Shown here piece by piece: positions 61,501-64,000 of a DNA stretch of 64,000 nt. The notes under the pieces were generated by a model. It was not told the DNA's origin. It did no database searches and saw only the letters and a program-made list of their open reading frames with translations. The translations under genes were made by a program, and so were the position numbers. Each line of letters begins with the position of its first letter. The stretch's first letter is position 1. This DNA is from Candidatus Palauibacter polyketidifaciens. GTDB lineage: Bacteria > Gemmatimonadota > Gemmatimonadetes > Palauibacterales > Palauibacteraceae. The stretch spans positions 276,133 to 340,132 of the forward strand of contig NZ_CANPVO010000015.1 in NCBI RefSeq assembly GCF_947581785.1. Direction: 5' to 3'.

Positions 61501-63486
61501 ATGTCTGAACAGCACCGGGAAATCGATGTCCTGCTGGACGAACAGCGGACTTTCGAACCGTCGGCGGGCTTCGTCGCGGCCGCCCACGTGGGCGACCGCG
61601 GCCCGTACGACGAGGCCGAGCGGGACCGCGAGGCGTACTGGGAGGCGTGGGCGCGCCGGCTCGACTGGTTCACGCCCTGGGACACGGTGCTGGAGTGGGA
61701 TCCGCCCTTCTCGAAGTGGTTCGTGGGCGGCACGCTCAACGCCGCGCACAACTGCCTCGACCGCCACCTGGAGACGCGCGGTTCGAAGACCGCGCTCATC
61801 TGGGAGGGCGAGCCGGGAGACATCCGTCGCTACACCTACCGCGAGTTGCACCAGGAAGTGTGCCGCTTCGCGAACGCGCTCAAGGGGCTCGGCGTGGGGA
61901 AGGGCGATCGGGTCGCGATCTATCTCCCGATGGTTCCGGAAGCCGCCATCGCCATGCTCGCCTGCGCGCGCATCGGCGCCCCGCATTCCGTCGTCTTCGG
62001 AGGCTTCTCGCCGCAGTCCCTCCGCGACCGGATCGAGGACGCCCATGCCACATGCGTGATCACGGCGGACGGGGGATATCGGCGCGGCGGGATCATCCCG
62101 CTCAAGGCGAGCACGGACACCGCCATCGAGGGTCTCGACTACGTGAAGAGCGTCGTCGTCGTGCAGCGCTCCGCCGTGACCGACCCTGAGGCGGCGCCCC
62201 ACGGAGGCCGCGTGGACACGCCGTCCTGCGAGATGACCGAGGGCCGGGATCACTGGTACCACGAGCTGATCGCCGCGGCGGACGCCGATTGTCCCGCCGA
62301 GCGGATGGATTCGGAGGACCTCCTCTACATCCTCTACACCTCCGGGACGACGGGGAAGCCGAAGGGCGTGATGCACACGACCGGCGGCTACATGACGCAC
62401 GTGACCGCGACCGCGAAGTGGGTGTTCGACCTCAGGGAAGACGACATCTACTGGTGCACGGCGGACGTGGGCTGGGTGACGGGGCACTCCTACATCGTCT
62501 ACGGCCCGCTCGCGAACGGGGCGACGGTGGTGATGTACGAGGGATCGCCCGACTGGCCCGACCGGGGCCGCTTCTGGGACCTGTGCGAGCGCTACGCGGT
62601 GACGGTGTTCTACACGGCGCCGACGGCGATCCGCGCCTTCATGCGGTGGGGGGACGACTGGCCGGCGAGCTACGACCTCTCGAAGCTCCGGTTGCTCGGG
62701 ACGGTGGGCGAACCGATCAACCCCGAGGCGTGGATCTGGTACGACCGCCACATCGGCGGCGGGCGCTGTCCGATCGTCGACACGTGGTGGCAGACGGAGA
62801 CGGGCGGAATCATGATCACGCCGCTTCCCGGGGCGATCACCACGAAGCCCGGGACGGCTACGGTCCCCTTCCCCGGCATCGAGGCGGCGATTCTCGACGA
62901 GGACGGTAACCCGGCGGAATCCGGTTATCTGGCGATCACCTCGCCGTGGCCGGGGATGCTGCGGGGGGTGTGGGGGGACGAGGAGCGCTACCGCGAGACG
63001 TACTGGTCGAAGTGGCCCGACATCTACTTCCCCGGCGACGGTGCGCGGGTGGACGAGGACGGCTACTACTGGATCATGGGCCGCGTCGACGACGTGCTGA
63101 ACGTGGCCGGCCACCGGATCGGGACCATGGAAGTGGAGTCCGCGCTCGTCGACCACGAGGCCGTCGCGGAGGCCGCGGTCGTGGGGCGTTCGGACGAGAT
63201 CAAGGGACAGGCGGTGGCCGCGTTCGTGAGCGTGGTGGAGGGGACGGAGACCTCCGAGGCGCTGCGCCAGGAACTGCGGGGGCACGTGGCGGCGCAGATC
63301 GGCGCGATCGCGCGGCCGGCCGACCTCATCTTCGCCGCCGAACTGCCGAAGACGCGGAGCGGAAAAATTATGCGGCGCCTCCTGCGCGACGTGGCGGAGG
63401 GACGGGCGCTGGGCGACACGACGACGCTCGCCGACCCCGCGGTGGTGAGAAGCCTGCAGCAACAATTCGCCGATAGCGAGGGCTGA
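61501..63486 (+). CDS. acs: Acetyl-CoA synthetase
   Basis: 661 residues from the ATG at 61501; the frame is open upstream but not protein-like. Adenylate-forming motifs [53 protein letters not shown] and the acetylation/catalytic Lys in TRSGKIMRR (about 621). The Trp after WWQTE-G marks acetate specificity. It turns acetate, ATP and CoA into acetyl-CoA. The 167-base gap to the divergent small gene holds no obvious feature. No Shine-Dalgarno is visible. Confidence 0.95.
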   Translation: MSEQHREIDVLLDEQRTFEPSAGFVAAAHVGDRGPYDEAERDREAYWEAWARRLDWFTPWDTVLEWDPPFSKWFVGGTLNAAHNCLDRHLETRGSKTALIWEGEPGDIRRYTYRELHQEVCRFANALKGLGVGKGDRVAIYLPMVPEAAIAMLACARIGAPHSVVFGGFSPQSLRDRIEDAHATCVITADGGYRRGGIIPLKASTDTAIEGLDYVKSVVVVQRSAVTDPEAAPHGGRVDTPSCEMTEGRDHWYHELIAAADADCPAERMDSEDLLYILYTSGTTGKPKGVMHTTGGYMTHVTATAKWVFDLREDDIYWCTADVGWVTGHSYIVYGPLANGATVVMYEGSPDWPDRGRFWDLCERYAVTVFYTAPTAIRAFMRWGDDWPASYDLSKLRLLGTVGEPINPEAWIWYDRHIGGGRCPIVDTWWQTETGGIMITPLPGAITTKPGTATVPFPGIEAAILDEDGNPAESGYLAITSPWPGMLRGVWGDEERYRETYWSKWPDIYFPGDGARVDEDGYYWIMGRVDDVLNVAGHRIGTMEVESALVDHEAVAEAAVVGRSDEIKGQAVAAFVSVVEGTETSEALRQELRGHVAAQIGAIARPADLIFAAELPKTRSGKIMRRLLRDVAEGRALGDTTTLADPAVVRSLQQQFADSEG

Positions 63487-63528
63487 CCGGGTAGAGCCAG
63501 CCACGCCAGCGCCCGCCCGCCACCGCCC

Positions 63529-64000
63529 ATGACCCCGCCCTCTTCGGACACCGGTTCGCGGAGGGCGGGTCAACTCGCGCTCCTCGCGCTGGTGGATCTG
63601 CTCGCGATGAGCCTCTGGTTCTCGGCCAGCGCGGTCGTCCCCGAGCTGCGCGACGCGTGGGGGCTCGACGATGCCGGGGCGGCCTGGCTCACGACCTCCG
63701 TGCAACTCGGCTTCGCGACGGGGGCCGTTCTCTCGGCGCTGCTCACACTCTCCGACGTGTGGGACCCGCGTCGGCTCATCGCTGGGTCGGCCCTGCTCGG
63801 CGCGGTCGCCACCGCGGCGATCGCGGTCTTCGCGGACGGACTCGCCCTCACCATCGTGCTCCGGTTCGTGACGGGGGTCGCGCTGGCGGGGGTCTATCCG
63901 CCCGGGATGAAGATGGTCGCGGGCTGGTTCCGCGCGGGACGCGGGATGGCGATCGGGATCCTCATCGGCGCCCTCGCGGTCGGGAGCGCGCTGCCCCACC
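63529..64000 (+). CDS. MFS transporter (partial, runs off the right edge)
   Basis: About 157 residues seen, from the ATG at 63529, 42 bases after acs. Four to five membrane helices: LALLALVDLLAMSLWFSASAVVPEL, AAWLTTSVQLGFATGAVLSAL, and between helices 2 and 3 the DxxDPRRL version of the MFS cytoplasmic loop (SDVWDPRRLIAGSALLG). The proline/glycine-rich VYPPGMKMVAGWFRAGRGMAIGI is typical of CynX/nitrate-nitrite-like MFS members. Substrate unknown. Confidence 0.85.
   Translation, partial: MTPPSSDTGSRRAGQLALLALVDLLAMSLWFSASAVVPELRDAWGLDDAGAAWLTTSVQLGFATGAVLSALLTLSDVWDPRRLIAGSALLGAVATAAIAVFADGLALTIVLRFVTGVALAGVYPPGMKMVAGWFRAGRGMAIGILIGALAVGSALPH

Noticed and set aside
61429..63999. An 856-codon minus-strand frame opposite acs
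   Set aside because: Antisense to a full-length acetyl-CoA synthetase; no recognisable domains.
1..64000. tRNA, rRNA, CRISPR arrays, prophage or transposase genes
   Set aside because: Looked for cloverleaf-like blocks, repeat-spacer patterns, integrase and transposase motifs on both strands; none seen.

Overview
The window is GC-rich, densely coded bacterial chromosome from a diderm (LPS- and TonB-bearing) organism. Several things point to the FCB side of the tree, most likely a Gemmatimonadota-type bacterium: a short region-1.1-less primary-type sigma factor with the FCB-style WWIRQ region, WaaA, a Ccm heme-export operon, many PEGA/carboxypeptidase-regulatory and beta-propeller secreted proteins, and very frequent ATGA/GTGA/TGATG start-stop overlaps. 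The taxonomic placement is inference from protein flavour, not a measured result. No tRNA, rRNA, CRISPR array, prophage or complete insertion sequence is visible. Both edges cut genes: a pilW-like gene on the left and an MFS transporter on the right.

Layout. 1-8173 (minus) is a type IV pilus/DNA-uptake operon read from right to left: TonB-like protein, ComEA-like double helix-hairpin-helix protein, PilB, PilT, PilC, an unknown protein, the major pilin PilA, and three minor pseudopilins (FimT/GspH, PilV and PilW types). 8313-14161 (plus) holds threonine breakdown (tdh, a lipoprotein, kbl), rpe, a MoeB-rhodanese fusion and a signal-less BtuF-like protein. 14224-16972 (minus) is serine/glycine metabolism (serA plus a class V aminotransferase). 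17094-24202 holds two small unknown proteins, an AGCS alanine/Na+ symporter, an ATPase-dead DEAD-box-like protein with a DbpA RNA-binding domain coupled by ATGA to a K+ channel/RCK protein, an SSS symporter and a coiled-coil protein. 24277-27473 is a copper module: operator-bearing promoter, csoR, copA and an SPW membrane protein.

27482-31782 is the most accessory-like stretch: a truncated plug/regulatory-domain secreted protein, vapBC, a beta-propeller lipoprotein, a PDZ-like fragment, and three copies of an 18-20 bp GC palindrome. From 31937 on come apgM, the ccmABCD heme exporter (ccmD only 50 codons), the sigma factor and a secreted creatininase-family hydrolase. 37455-44311 (minus) is one tightly packed run: gyrA, threonine dehydratase, HAD phosphatase, a tail-anchored unknown protein, DsbA and VKOR. 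The rest is a metallophosphatase, a saccharopine-dehydrogenase-like reductase, a glycosyltransferase, uvrA, an ABC exporter, waaA, an orphan N6-adenine methylase coupled to a lipoprotein metallopeptidase and a cysteine-rich YggX-like protein, leuS, doxX, a V4R-like protein, a CDF cation exporter, acs and an MFS permease.

No large novel defence or biosynthetic system is evident. The most noteworthy items are the degenerate helicase-channel pair, the methylase-peptidase-YggX run, recurrent -35/-10 boxes with 17 bp spacers placed so that transcripts would be leaderless, and several short palindromic or dispersed intergenic repeats.
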